Origin: Streptomyces sp. SirexAA-E
GTDB lineage: Bacteria > Actinomycetota > Actinomycetes > Streptomycetales > Streptomycetaceae
Direction of reading: 5' to 3'
DNA: 64,000 bases
Assembly: GCF_000177195.2 (NCBI RefSeq)
Contig: NC_015953.1
Span: forward strand, 5,022,001-5,086,000
The translations under genes and the position numbers were made by a program. The first letter of the stretch is position 1; the number at the start of each line of letters is the position of its first letter. Below are positions 54,162-61,512 of this stretch, in pieces. The notes below the pieces were generated by a model, which had not been told where the DNA came from, ran no database searches, and was given only the letters and a program-made list of their open reading frames with translations.

Positions 54162-54749
54162 TCAGTCGTCGTCCCGGTCCACGGTGACCTCGCCGGTCCT
54201 TGCGTCCACGTCCAGGTCGTACCGCGCCCCGTCCTCGCCCGTGACGTCGACCTCCCAGCGCAGGGGCTCGTCCTCGTCGTCGTCCAGGTCCACGGACGTC
54301 ACCGTGCCCGGGTGGGCCCCGGTCGCCGCGTCCACCGCCGCCTTCAGCGAGACGGCGGCCGAGCGAGGGGCGTGCCGGTCGCGGGCGTCGTTGTCGTCGT
54401 CCCGGGCGGACAGCACCTTCGCGCTGCCGGCGTCGACCGTGACGTCGTGCCAGGCCTTGTCCGTGCCGTAGACGTCCAGCTCCCAGACGGTCCGGCCCCC
54501 GTCGTCATCGTCGTCGTCCAGCTCCGCCTCGGTGACGGTGCCCGGGACGGACTTCAGCGCCGCGGCGAGCGCCTCGTCGAGGGTGACCCGCCCGCCGGTG
54601 GCGCGGCTCTGCTCGGCGCGGTCCGCGCTCCGCGTCACCTGGTCCCGGCCCTTGCCGCCGTCGTCGTCGGCGAAAGCGACGGCCGTGGCGACCCCGCCGC
54701 CGACGAGCACGGCGGCCGTGACGGCGCTGATGGCGATGGTGCGCTTCAT
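54162..54749 (-). CDS. Secreted or membrane-tethered acidic protein with two PepSY domains
   Basis: ATG 54749 behind GGAGGAA; the upstream open frame is the promoter region. 195 residues: Lys/Arg start and hydrophobic segment (about 5-27, signal peptide or anchor), then two PepSY-type repeats at about 55-120 (VTLDEALAAALKSVPGTVTEAEL) and 130-195 (VSLKAAVDAATGAHPGTVTSVDL), each with a long Asp-rich loop. Predicted to lie outside the membrane. Divergent from a two-component system with repeated CTGAA sites between, so likely under its control. Confidence 0.85.
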   Translation of the reverse strand: MKRTIAISAVTAAVLVGGGVATAVAFADDDGGKGRDQVTRSADRAEQSRATGGRVTLDEALAAALKSVPGTVTEAELDDDDDDGGRTVWELDVYGTDKAWHDVTVDAGSAKVLSARDDDNDARDRHAPRSAAVSLKAAVDAATGAHPGTVTSVDLDDDEDEPLRWEVDVTGEDGARYDLDVDARTGEVTVDRDDD

Positions 54750-54806
54750 GAGGTTCCTCCCCGATGGGTGTGCGGTGCGAACGGGATCCACACTGCCGGG
54801 GCGATG

Positions 54807-54845
54807 CTGAACGCAGCCTGAAGCCACCTGAAGCCCTCTTCAGGT
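54807..54845. promoter_or_regulatory. Likely response-regulator operator between PepSY gene and two-component system
   Basis: CTGAA occurs at 54807, 54818 and 54828 (steps of 11 and 10 bases), followed by the inverted TTCAG at 54839. Direct repeats with one-helical-turn spacing are the usual target of OmpR-type dimers. They lie in the 111-base divergent gap, so one site could control both directions. Confidence 0.7.
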
Positions 54846-54866
54846 TCGGCCTGCCACCCTGTGCGT

Positions 54867-55529
54867 ATGCGCCTGCTGATCGTGGAGGACGAAAAGCGCC
54901 TCGCGGTGTCCCTGGCGAAGGGGCTGACCGCCGAGGGCTTCGCCGTGGACGTCGTCCACGACGGCCTGGAAGGACTGCACCTGGCCGGCCAGGGCGGGTA
55001 CGACCTCGTCGTCCTGGACATCATGCTGCCCGGTATGAACGGCTACCGGGTCTGCGCCGCCCTGCGCGCGGCGGGCCACGACGTGCCCATCCTGATGCTG
55101 ACCGCCAAGGACGGGGAGTACGACGAGGCGGAGGGCCTGGACACCGGCGCCGACGACTACCTGACCAAGCCGTTCTCCTACGTCGTCCTCGTCGCCCGGA
55201 TCCGCGCCCTGCTGCGCCGCCGGGGCGGCGGGTCCGCCTCGCCGGTGCTCACCGCCGGCACCCTGCGGCTGGACACGGCGGCCCGGCGCGTGCACCGGGG
55301 CGAGGACGAGGTCACGCTGACGGCCAAGGAGTTCGCGGTGCTGGAACAGCTCGCCGTGCGGGCCGGCGAGGTGGTGAGCAAGGCCGACATCCTCGAACAC
55401 GTCTGGGACTTCGCCTACGACGGCGACCCGAACATCGTCGAGGTCTACATCAGCACCCTGCGCCGCAAACTGGGGGCCGCCGCCATCCGCACCGTGCGGG
55501 GCGCCGGATACCGGCTGGAGGCGCGGTGA
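54867..55529 (+). CDS. OmpR-type response regulator
   Basis: ATG 54867 (GTG 54861 also in frame); 220 residues. Receiver with LLIVEDEKRL, phospho-Asp in DLVVLDIMLPGMNG, LMLTAKD, YLTKPFSYVVL. The winged-helix DNA-binding domain (about 125-218) has LTAKEFAVLEQLAVRAGEVVS and YISTLRRKLG. Coupled to the kinase by GTGA. From position it corresponds to the RapA1 regulator described in S. coelicolor, linked to antibiotic production; that identity is from memory. Confidence 0.93.
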   Translation: MRLLIVEDEKRLAVSLAKGLTAEGFAVDVVHDGLEGLHLAGQGGYDLVVLDIMLPGMNGYRVCAALRAAGHDVPILMLTAKDGEYDEAEGLDTGADDYLTKPFSYVVLVARIRALLRRRGGGSASPVLTAGTLRLDTAARRVHRGEDEVTLTAKEFAVLEQLAVRAGEVVSKADILEHVWDFAYDGDPNIVEVYISTLRRKLGAAAIRTVRGAGYRLEAR

Positions 55530-56950
55530 GGTCGGTCCGGGCCAGGGCGGCCCTGGGCGCCACCCTGGTCGTCGCCGTCGCCCTGGTCGCCGCCGGGCTC
55601 GCCGTCCTGCTGGTCCTGCGGGGCAACCTCACCGATCGGGCGGGCCTGGAGGCGGAGGTCGCGGCCCGCGAGGTCGCCGGTCAGCTGGCCCTGGACGTGC
55701 CCTACGCCGACCTCGACCTGGGGGACGAGGACACCCACCCCGTCCAGGTGACCGACGAGCGGGGACGTGTGGTGGCGGTCTCCGAGGACCTGGAGGCGAT
55801 CACCGGGACCGGGATTCCGCGGGTCACCCCGCAGGCGGCGGCCGGCACTCCCGAGGGCGACGACGATGACGACGACAGCCGTGACGACGATCCGGCGCGC
55901 GGCGAAGTCTCCTCCGACGAACCGGACTTCACCGACGGCACCGCCACCGTCGACGGCGACAGGGCCGACTACCGTTTCGCCGCCGTCGAGGCGACCACCT
56001 CCCGGGGCGTCACCCTGACCGTCCACGCGGGCGCCCCGCTCGCCGCGGAACAGGAGGCCGTGGGCTCCGTACGCGACGCCATGCTGACCGGACTGCCCGC
56101 CCTGCTGCTCGTCGTCGCGGGGGTCACCTGGCTGGTGACCCGCCGGGCCCTGCGTCCGGTCGAGGGCATCCGCAGGGAACTGGCCGCGATCACCGCGTCC
56201 CAGGACCTCGGCCGCCGGGTGCCCGAACCGGGATCGCGCGACGAGATCGCCCGGCTGGCCCGGACCACCAACGAGACCCTGGGCGCGCTGGAGGCCTCCG
56301 TGGACCGGCAGCGGCGTTTCGTCGCGGACGCCTCGCACGAGCTCCGCAGCCCGATCGCCTCGCTGCGCACCCAGCTGGAGGTGGGCGCCGCCCATCCGCA
56401 CCTGCTGGACGTCGAGGGTGCGGTCGCCGACACCGTACGGCTCCAGGCGCTGGCCGCGGATCTGCTGCTGCTGGCCCGGCTGGACGCGGGGGAGCGGCCC
56501 GGGAGGACGGCGGTCGACCTCGGCGCGCTGGTGCGCGAGGAGGTGTCCCAGCGCACCGGCGACCGGATTGCGGTCGAGGTGTCCATGGCGGCGGGCGGGG
56601 CGTCGGAGGTGGCCGGCTCGCGCGGGCAGCTGGCCCGGGTGCTCGGCAATCTGCTGGACAACGCCGTGCGTCATGCGGAGCGTTCGGTGTCCGTGGCGGT
56701 GGGGGCGGACCGTACGGACGTGCTCGTGGAGGTGGCCGACGACGGCGCGGGGGTGCCGCAGGAGGAGCGGGAGCGGATCTTCGAGCGGTTCGTACGGCTC
56801 GACGACGCCCGGAGCCGGGACGACGGCGGAGCGGGACTGGGCCTCGCCCTCGCCCGCGACATCGCGGCCCGGCACGGCGGCACCCTCACCGTGGGCACGT
56901 CGTCCCTGGGCGGCGCGGCCTTCGTCCTGCGACTGCCGCGCCACGGCTGA
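55526..56950 (+). CDS. HAMP-containing sensor histidine kinase with acidic extracytoplasmic domain
   Basis: GTG 55526 overlaps the regulator stop (GTGA). 474 residues: membrane helix about 9-31, extracytoplasmic domain about 32-185 containing a very acidic loop (EGDDDDDDSRDDDP), second helix about 187-205, HAMP, HisKA with His271 in FVADASHELRSPIASL, and HATPase with LGNLLDNAVRHAE, DDGAGVP and GAGLGLALARDIAARHGG. The acidic loop and the acidic PepSY partner suggest sensing of cations or cationic molecules, which is inference. Possible RapA2 counterpart. Confidence 0.92.
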   Translation: MRSVRARAALGATLVVAVALVAAGLAVLLVLRGNLTDRAGLEAEVAAREVAGQLALDVPYADLDLGDEDTHPVQVTDERGRVVAVSEDLEAITGTGIPRVTPQAAAGTPEGDDDDDDSRDDDPARGEVSSDEPDFTDGTATVDGDRADYRFAAVEATTSRGVTLTVHAGAPLAAEQEAVGSVRDAMLTGLPALLLVVAGVTWLVTRRALRPVEGIRRELAAITASQDLGRRVPEPGSRDEIARLARTTNETLGALEASVDRQRRFVADASHELRSPIASLRTQLEVGAAHPHLLDVEGAVADTVRLQALAADLLLLARLDAGERPGRTAVDLGALVREEVSQRTGDRIAVEVSMAAGGASEVAGSRGQLARVLGNLLDNAVRHAERSVSVAVGADRTDVLVEVADDGAGVPQEERERIFERFVRLDDARSRDDGGAGLGLALARDIAARHGGTLTVGTSSLGGAAFVLRLPRHG

Positions 56951-56956
56951 AAGGGC

Positions 56957-57433
56957 CTACGGCTTGCCGCGCTGCCCGCGCAGGTGGTCCGCGATCGGCG
57001 TCAGCGCCGCGCGCAGGTCGGCGAGCGCCTCGGGGGACAGCAGGTCCATGAAGTGCTTGCGCACCGACCGGACGTGGTGCGGCGCGACCTTGCGCATCGT
57101 CTCGGCACCGGGCTCGGTGAGGACCGCGTACAGCCCGCGCCGGTCCGACTCGCAGTGCTCGCGGCGCACCAGGCCCGCGTTCTCCATGCGGGTGATCTGG
57201 TGCGAGAGCCTGCTCTTGGACTGGAGGGTGGCGGCGGCGAGGTCGCTCATCCGCATGCGCTGGTCGTCCGACTCCGAGAGATTGACCAGGATTTCGTAGT
57301 CGTTCATGGTCAGCCCGAACGGCTGGAGATCCCTCTCCAGCTGGTGCGTCAGCAGCCTGCTGACGTCCAGGTGGGTGCGCCAGGCGCACTGCTCCGCATC
57401 GGTCAGCCAGCGGGTGGCCGTCTCGGTCTCCAT
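56957..57433 (-). CDS. MarR-family transcriptional regulator
   Basis: 158 residues from ATG 57433. Winged helix at about 45-110: MNDYEILVNLSESDDQRMRMSDLA, LQSKSRLSHQITRMENAGLVRRE, SDRRGLYAVLTEPG. TAGAAT on the minus strand lies only about 7-12 bases before the ATG, so the transcript could be leaderless. CTTCTTAGG nearby may be part of an autoregulatory site. Convergent with the kinase gene (6-base gap). Target genes unknown. Confidence 0.9.
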   Translation of the reverse strand: METETATRWLTDAEQCAWRTHLDVSRLLTHQLERDLQPFGLTMNDYEILVNLSESDDQRMRMSDLAAATLQSKSRLSHQITRMENAGLVRREHCESDRRGLYAVLTEPGAETMRKVAPHHVRSVRKHFMDLLSPEALADLRAALTPIADHLRGQRGKP

Positions 57434-57530
57434 GTATGGATTCTACCTAAGAAGTTGAAAGCCGGACGAAGTCGGGTGGTGTGACGCCGCGCACGCGCCC
57501 GGGCGGGCGTCACACTCCGCAGACTACCGT

Positions 57531-58286
57531 TCACAGGCCGAAGCGACGCTGGAGGTCCCCCAGCTGACCCGAGCCGCGCGGTGCGGACCCCGGCGTCCCC
57601 GGCACACCCGGCTCGCCGGGCCCCGCTCCCGTGGGCTGCTCGGGCATCAGCGCCTCGGTCGACTGGAGCAGCACCGTGCCCGCCCCGACGAACTCGAACT
57701 GGTGCTCCTCGCCCGAGGTGCCGCCGATCCCGGTCAGGGCACGCAGGCCGCCCATTACCCCCGTCATGTAGGCGTGGTCGTAGTGGTGGCAGGGGGAAGG
57801 GCAGTCCGCCCAGCCCACCAGGGCCTGCGGGTCGACCCGCAGCGGCGGCTCCATGAAGACGACCGGCCCGTTGGACGCGGCCACGAACTTGCCCGTGCCG
57901 ATGAGCGTCAGGAAGCCCGGCACGATCGACTGCTTCAGGGCCAGCGTCGGCTCGAACGCCAGCAGGTTGCCGGACCGGATCGTCAGGTTCCCGTCCGCCA
58001 GGTCGAAGGAGTTGACGTCGAACGCCCGGTCCGCGAGCAGCATCTTGCCGCTGCCCTCGGCCACCACCCAGTCGCTCGCGTGCAGCGGGGAGTGGAAGCT
58101 GCTGCGGACCAGCCGCTCGAACCGGCCGTGCCCGACGCCGTCGAAGGCGATCTGCCCGTAGTAGGCGATCATCTTGCCCTTCTGGAGGAACCACCGGCTC
58201 CCCTTGAGCTCCACGCAGAAGGTGTACGAGTTGACGTTGTCGTCCGACGGCAGCGTCATCGGGTCGAAGATCACGGGCCCGCTCAC
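57531..58286 (-). CDS. AIM24-family protein, third of three
   Basis: GTG 58286 overlaps the previous stop (GTGA). 251 residues. Beta-rich, double-psi-like fold with KGKMIAYYGQIAFDG, the GSGKMLLADRAFDVNSFDL block, LLAFEPTLALKQSI and DPQALVGWADC. The C-terminus adds about 35 Gly/Pro-rich residues. AIM24 proteins are named from a yeast mitochondrial mutant; the bacterial role is unknown. No signal peptide is seen, so it is probably cytoplasmic. Confidence 0.87.
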   Translation of the reverse strand: MSGPVIFDPMTLPSDDNVNSYTFCVELKGSRWFLQKGKMIAYYGQIAFDGVGHGRFERLVRSSFHSPLHASDWVVAEGSGKMLLADRAFDVNSFDLADGNLTIRSGNLLAFEPTLALKQSIVPGFLTLIGTGKFVAASNGPVVFMEPPLRVDPQALVGWADCPSPCHHYDHAYMTGVMGGLRALTGIGGTSGEEHQFEFVGAGTVLLQSTEALMPEQPTGAGPGEPGVPGTPGSAPRGSGQLGDLQRRFGL

Positions 58287-58933
58287 AGCTTCTCCTCCGA
58301 CGCCTGGACGTACACCGCTCCGCTGCCGCCGAGCTCCAGCTGGAACGCCTCGCCCGACCCGCGCCCCACCATGTCCCGCCAGCCGAGCGCCGTGGACAGC
58401 TTGTTGGTCACCTCGCCGTGGTGCGCGACGTACGCCTGCGGGTCCACGTGCACCGTGTGCCCTGGCGTGATCGGCAGCTCGATCACCCCGCCGTGCGCCA
58501 TCACCGCGACCGCGCCGTGTCCCCGGAGCGTGGTGGTGAACAGCCCCTGACCGGTCACCTGGCCGCGCACCATGCCCATCACGCCGCCCTGCGAGCCCAT
58601 GAACATCGTGCCCTGCTGGAGCGATCCGTCGAAGGCGAGCAGCCGGTCGGCCTCCACGTACAGGGTGTCGCCCGCCAGGTTGATCACCTGGATGTGGTGG
58701 CCGCCGTGGCCGAACATCACCGTGCCGTTCCCCTCGACCGTCATCAGCGGGGTCGCCTCGCCCGCCACCCGCCGGCCGATCATCGACCCCAGACCGCCCT
58801 GGCCGCCCTGGATGTTCGGGGTGAAGGAGACGTCACCGCGGTAGGCCAGCATCGCGCCGCGCTGGCTGTACATCCGTTGGCCGGGCGCCACCGTGGCCTC
58901 GACCATCTTGTCGTTGATCTCGCGGAACGGCAT
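58283..58933 (-). CDS. AIM24-family protein, second of three
   Basis: 216 residues from ATG 58933, overlapping the preceding stop by one base (TGATG). AMLAYRGDVSFTPNIQGGQGG, TPLMTVEGNGTVMFG, GDTLYVEADRLLAFDGSL, GLFTTTLRGHGAVAVMAHG and VDPQAYVAHHGEV show the same block order as the other two copies. Probably forms hetero-oligomers with its neighbours, judged by strict coupling. Confidence 0.88.
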   Translation of the reverse strand: MPFREINDKMVEATVAPGQRMYSQRGAMLAYRGDVSFTPNIQGGQGGLGSMIGRRVAGEATPLMTVEGNGTVMFGHGGHHIQVINLAGDTLYVEADRLLAFDGSLQQGTMFMGSQGGVMGMVRGQVTGQGLFTTTLRGHGAVAVMAHGGVIELPITPGHTVHVDPQAYVAHHGEVTNKLSTALGWRDMVGRGSGEAFQLELGGSGAVYVQASEEKL

Positions 58934-59565
58934 CAGACGTCACCCCCGAGGGTGTTGCGCTCGCTCGGCTGCACGTAGACGAGGCCGTCGCCCTCGAAGC
59001 GGATCTGGAACGCCTCGCCGGACCCCTCGCCCATGAACGTCCGGAAGTTCACCCCGGACTGGAACTGCTGCCGCAGGGAGCCCTGGTGGGCGATGTAGGC
59101 GCCCGGGTCCACCTGGAGCGGGTACTGCGGGGTTACCCGGAGCACCACGGCCGAGCCGTCCGACATGAGGGCGGCCTGGCCGGTGCCCTCGACGGTCGTG
59201 GTGAACAGGCCGTTGCCGCTCGCCCCGCCGCGCAGGCCCGTGAAGGCCGTGCCGGTGCGCAGCCCCGCGTCGGTGGCCAGCAGATTGCTCGCCTCGACGT
59301 ACAGCTTGTCGCCGTGCAGCGAGACGAGACTGATCTCGCTCGCCCGGTCGGCGAAGTAGCAGGTGCCCTGCCCCTTCACCTCCATGACGGCCATCTGCTC
59401 ACCGGTCAGCCGGCGCGTCACCATGCCCCTCAGCCCGTCACCGCCGCCGGTCATCTTCTTGAAGGTCATCCGGCCGTCGTACGCGACCATCGAGCCGTTC
59501 TTCGCCTTGACGGCATCGCCCGTCAGATCGACGGCGAGCGTCTTGCTTCCCTGGAGTCGGAACAT
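58933..59565 (-). CDS. AIM24-family protein, first of three
   Basis: ATG 59565 (GTG 59571 also possible; neither has a clear ribosome site), 210 residues. Blocks: NGSMVAYDGRMTFKKM, GDKLYVEASNLLATDAGL, NGLFTTTVEGTGQAALMS and VDPGAYIAHQGSL. First gene of the trio; divergent from the DUF3817 gene at 59777 across 211 bases. Confidence 0.87.
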   Translation of the reverse strand: MFRLQGSKTLAVDLTGDAVKAKNGSMVAYDGRMTFKKMTGGGDGLRGMVTRRLTGEQMAVMEVKGQGTCYFADRASEISLVSLHGDKLYVEASNLLATDAGLRTGTAFTGLRGGASGNGLFTTTVEGTGQAALMSDGSAVVLRVTPQYPLQVDPGAYIAHQGSLRQQFQSGVNFRTFMGEGSGEAFQIRFEGDGLVYVQPSERNTLGGDV

Positions 59566-59776
59566 CGCCACGGGGTGACGGTAGCCCCCGGGCCGCCGCG
59601 CGGACAGGGCCCCCGGGTGGATCCGTACCCCGAAATGACCCGGATGCGGCCCTGGAATGCGGTGATACGTGCCGCCGCGACCCGATGCCGTCCGGGGTGT
59701 GGGCCGATGCCACAATGGGCTGTGCTTGTGCCCGCGTTCACAAGCCGTCACGCCCCCTCCCACCGAAGGTGCCCTC

Positions 59777-60127
59777 GTGGACATCAAGACCGCTTCCGCC
59801 CTGCACCGGCTGCGCCTCATCTCGCTTCCCGAGGCGCTCTCCTTCCCGGCGCTGATCATCTTCGGCTCGGTGCTCAGCCGGGTCTCGGACATCGACTTCC
59901 TGATGATGCCGCTCGGCGCGCTGCACGGCATCCTCTTCACGATCTACGTGGTCTTCCTGCTGGACGTGTGGGTGAAGACCAAGTGGCCGCTCAAGCGCGT
60001 GGCCCTGTTCTTCTTCCTCGCGGTGATCCCCTTCGGCGGGCTGTACGGCGAGAAGCTGCTCAAGCGGTACGAGGCCGACGGCGTCATCGCCGCCCGCGCC
60101 CGCGCCGAGGGCACGGTGAACGCATGA
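59777..60127 (+). CDS. DUF3817 membrane protein (copy 1)
   Basis: GTG 59777; 116 residues with three membrane helices (about 18-36, 45-64 and 75-93) and a conserved LGALHGILFTIYVVFLLD core. Overlaps the next start (ATGA at 60124). A paralogue lies at 63478. Function unknown; the coupled thiamine-binding-type protein hints at a small-molecule role. Confidence 0.85.
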   Translation: MDIKTASALHRLRLISLPEALSFPALIIFGSVLSRVSDIDFLMMPLGALHGILFTIYVVFLLDVWVKTKWPLKRVALFFFLAVIPFGGLYGEKLLKRYEADGVIAARARAEGTVNA

Positions 60128-60417
60128 TCGTCGCCTTCTCCGTCAGCCCGCTGGGCGTCGGCGAGGACGTCGGCGAGTACGTCGCCGACGCCGTACGCGT
60201 CGTCCGCGAGTCCGGGCTGCCCAACCGCACGGACGCGATGTTCACCTCGGTCGAGGGCGAGTGGGACGAGGTGATGGACGTGGTCAAGCGTGCCGTCGCC
60301 GCCGTTGAGGCCCGCGCCGGCCGGGTCTCCCTGGTCCTCAAGGCCGACATCCGGCCGGGCGTCACGGACGGTCTGACCTCGAAGGTGGAGACCGTGGAGC
60401 GCTATCTGGCGGACTGA
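60124..60417 (+). CDS. MTH1187/YkoF-type thiamine-binding-like protein
   Basis: 97 residues from ATG 60124, coupled to the DUF3817 gene by ATGA. Ferredoxin-like fold family: FSVSPLGVGEDVGEYVADA, TDAMFTSVEGEWDEVMDVV, and the RVSLVLKADIRPG strand. Related proteins bind thiamine or HMP as dimers or tetramers. The membrane partner upstream could be a receptor or channel it regulates; this is inference. Confidence 0.85.
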   Translation: MIVAFSVSPLGVGEDVGEYVADAVRVVRESGLPNRTDAMFTSVEGEWDEVMDVVKRAVAAVEARAGRVSLVLKADIRPGVTDGLTSKVETVERYLAD

Positions 60418-60424
60418 CGATCCG

Positions 60425-60458
60425 GGCCCCGTGACCGTCCGACGGCGGTCACGGGGCC
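60425..60458. terminator. Bidirectional terminator between convergent genes
   Basis: Perfect 13-bp stem GGCCCCGTGACCG (60425-60437) with its complement at 60446-60458, 8-base loop. It includes the stop codon of the minus-strand regulator at 60449-60451. Confidence 0.9.
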
Positions 60459-61441
60459 TGCTCCTGCCCCGCCAGCGCCATACCCAGTGGGGTGCGCTCG
60501 TACAGCACCTGGTGGCCGTAGCGGCGCGAGGTCAGCAGTCCCGCGGCCCTCAGCACCGACAGATGCGCCGACACCGACGACGGCGCGAGGCCGAGCCGGT
60601 GCGCCAGCGCGCTGGTGCCGGCCGGTTCGTCCAGGGCGCACAGCACGTCCGCCCGGGCCCGTCCCAGCAGCCGGGCCAGGGCGTCGGGTGTGCGGTCGGC
60701 GGCCTGGGCCCACAGCCCGCCGATGCCGCGCGCCGGGTAGATCACGGCGGGCAGCCACGGCGGCTCGTACCCGCCGACGACATCCGGCCAGACGAAGACG
60801 CTGGGCATCAGGACGAGCCCCTCCCCGCCGAGCACCCGCATGTGGTCGCCCCGGGTACCGGTGACGGTGAGCGTGGAGTCCGCCCAGCGCAGTTGCGGGC
60901 TGATCTCGCCGAGCAGCCGCTCGAAGCCGACCTCCGCCAGGCGGCGCGAGTGGTACGCGATGTCGGCCTCCAACAGGGCGCGCAGCCGGGGCCAGTACGG
61001 CTCGACCAGTACCCGCCATGCCTGCTCCAGCAGATCCGCCAGCTCCCGGACCGTCCGTGCCGGATCGGCCAGCATCCGCCGCCCGGCAACGGACCGCGCC
61101 CCGCCGGGCACGTCGGCGAGGGTCAGCGCGATGTCGTCCTGGGCGACCTGCGGATCGACCGCGCGCAGCGCCGCGATCTCCTCCTCGAAGGAGGCGAGGG
61201 GGCCCAGCGGGGGCGGGCAGATGAAGTCGGGGTTGTGCCCGCCGTCCGGCATCAGCAGGTGAAGCGGCGCGAGGTCCAGCCGGGCGGCACTCTCACCGGT
61301 CCTGCGCAGCCAGGGCAGGTGGTAGCCGTGCCGGCCCGGACGCCCCAGGGTGCGCACCGCCTCCTGGGTCTCCCACAGCGGGGAGAGCGCGAAGCGGCAG
61401 CGCAGCAGGTCGCTCTCGTGGAAGTGCAGATGGAACGGCAC
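60449..61441 (-). CDS. ArsR/SmtB-type winged-helix regulator with large N-terminal domain
   Basis: GTG 61441 gives 330 residues; the longer frame crosses the divergent promoter and is rejected. The N-terminal 240 residues (VPFHLHFHESDLLRCRFALS) match the DUF5937-type region found in actinobacterial ArsR-like regulators. The C-terminal winged helix has LLGRARADVLCALDEPAGTSALAHRLGLAPSSVSAHLSVL at about 250-290. No metal-binding Cys pair is evident. Divergent from an MFS exporter with a palindrome in the 71-base gap, so it probably represses that exporter. Confidence 0.85.
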   Translation of the reverse strand: MPFHLHFHESDLLRCRFALSPLWETQEAVRTLGRPGRHGYHLPWLRRTGESAARLDLAPLHLLMPDGGHNPDFICPPPLGPLASFEEEIAALRAVDPQVAQDDIALTLADVPGGARSVAGRRMLADPARTVRELADLLEQAWRVLVEPYWPRLRALLEADIAYHSRRLAEVGFERLLGEISPQLRWADSTLTVTGTRGDHMRVLGGEGLVLMPSVFVWPDVVGGYEPPWLPAVIYPARGIGGLWAQAADRTPDALARLLGRARADVLCALDEPAGTSALAHRLGLAPSSVSAHLSVLRAAGLLTSRRYGHQVLYERTPLGMALAGQEQAP

Positions 61442-61455
61442 GGGGCCTCGCGAAG

Positions 61456-61473
61456 TTTCGGCGTCAGCCGAAA
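61456..61473. promoter_or_regulatory. Palindromic operator between ArsR-type regulator and MFS gene
   Basis: TTTCGGC (61456-61462), 4-base spacer, GCCGAAA (61467-61473): a perfect 7-bp dyad in the middle of the 71-base divergent gap. Likely target of the adjacent regulator. Confidence 0.75.
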
Positions 61474-61512
61474 GTCTACGAGGACACCGCACGGACGCCC
61501 CAAGCTGCCCCC

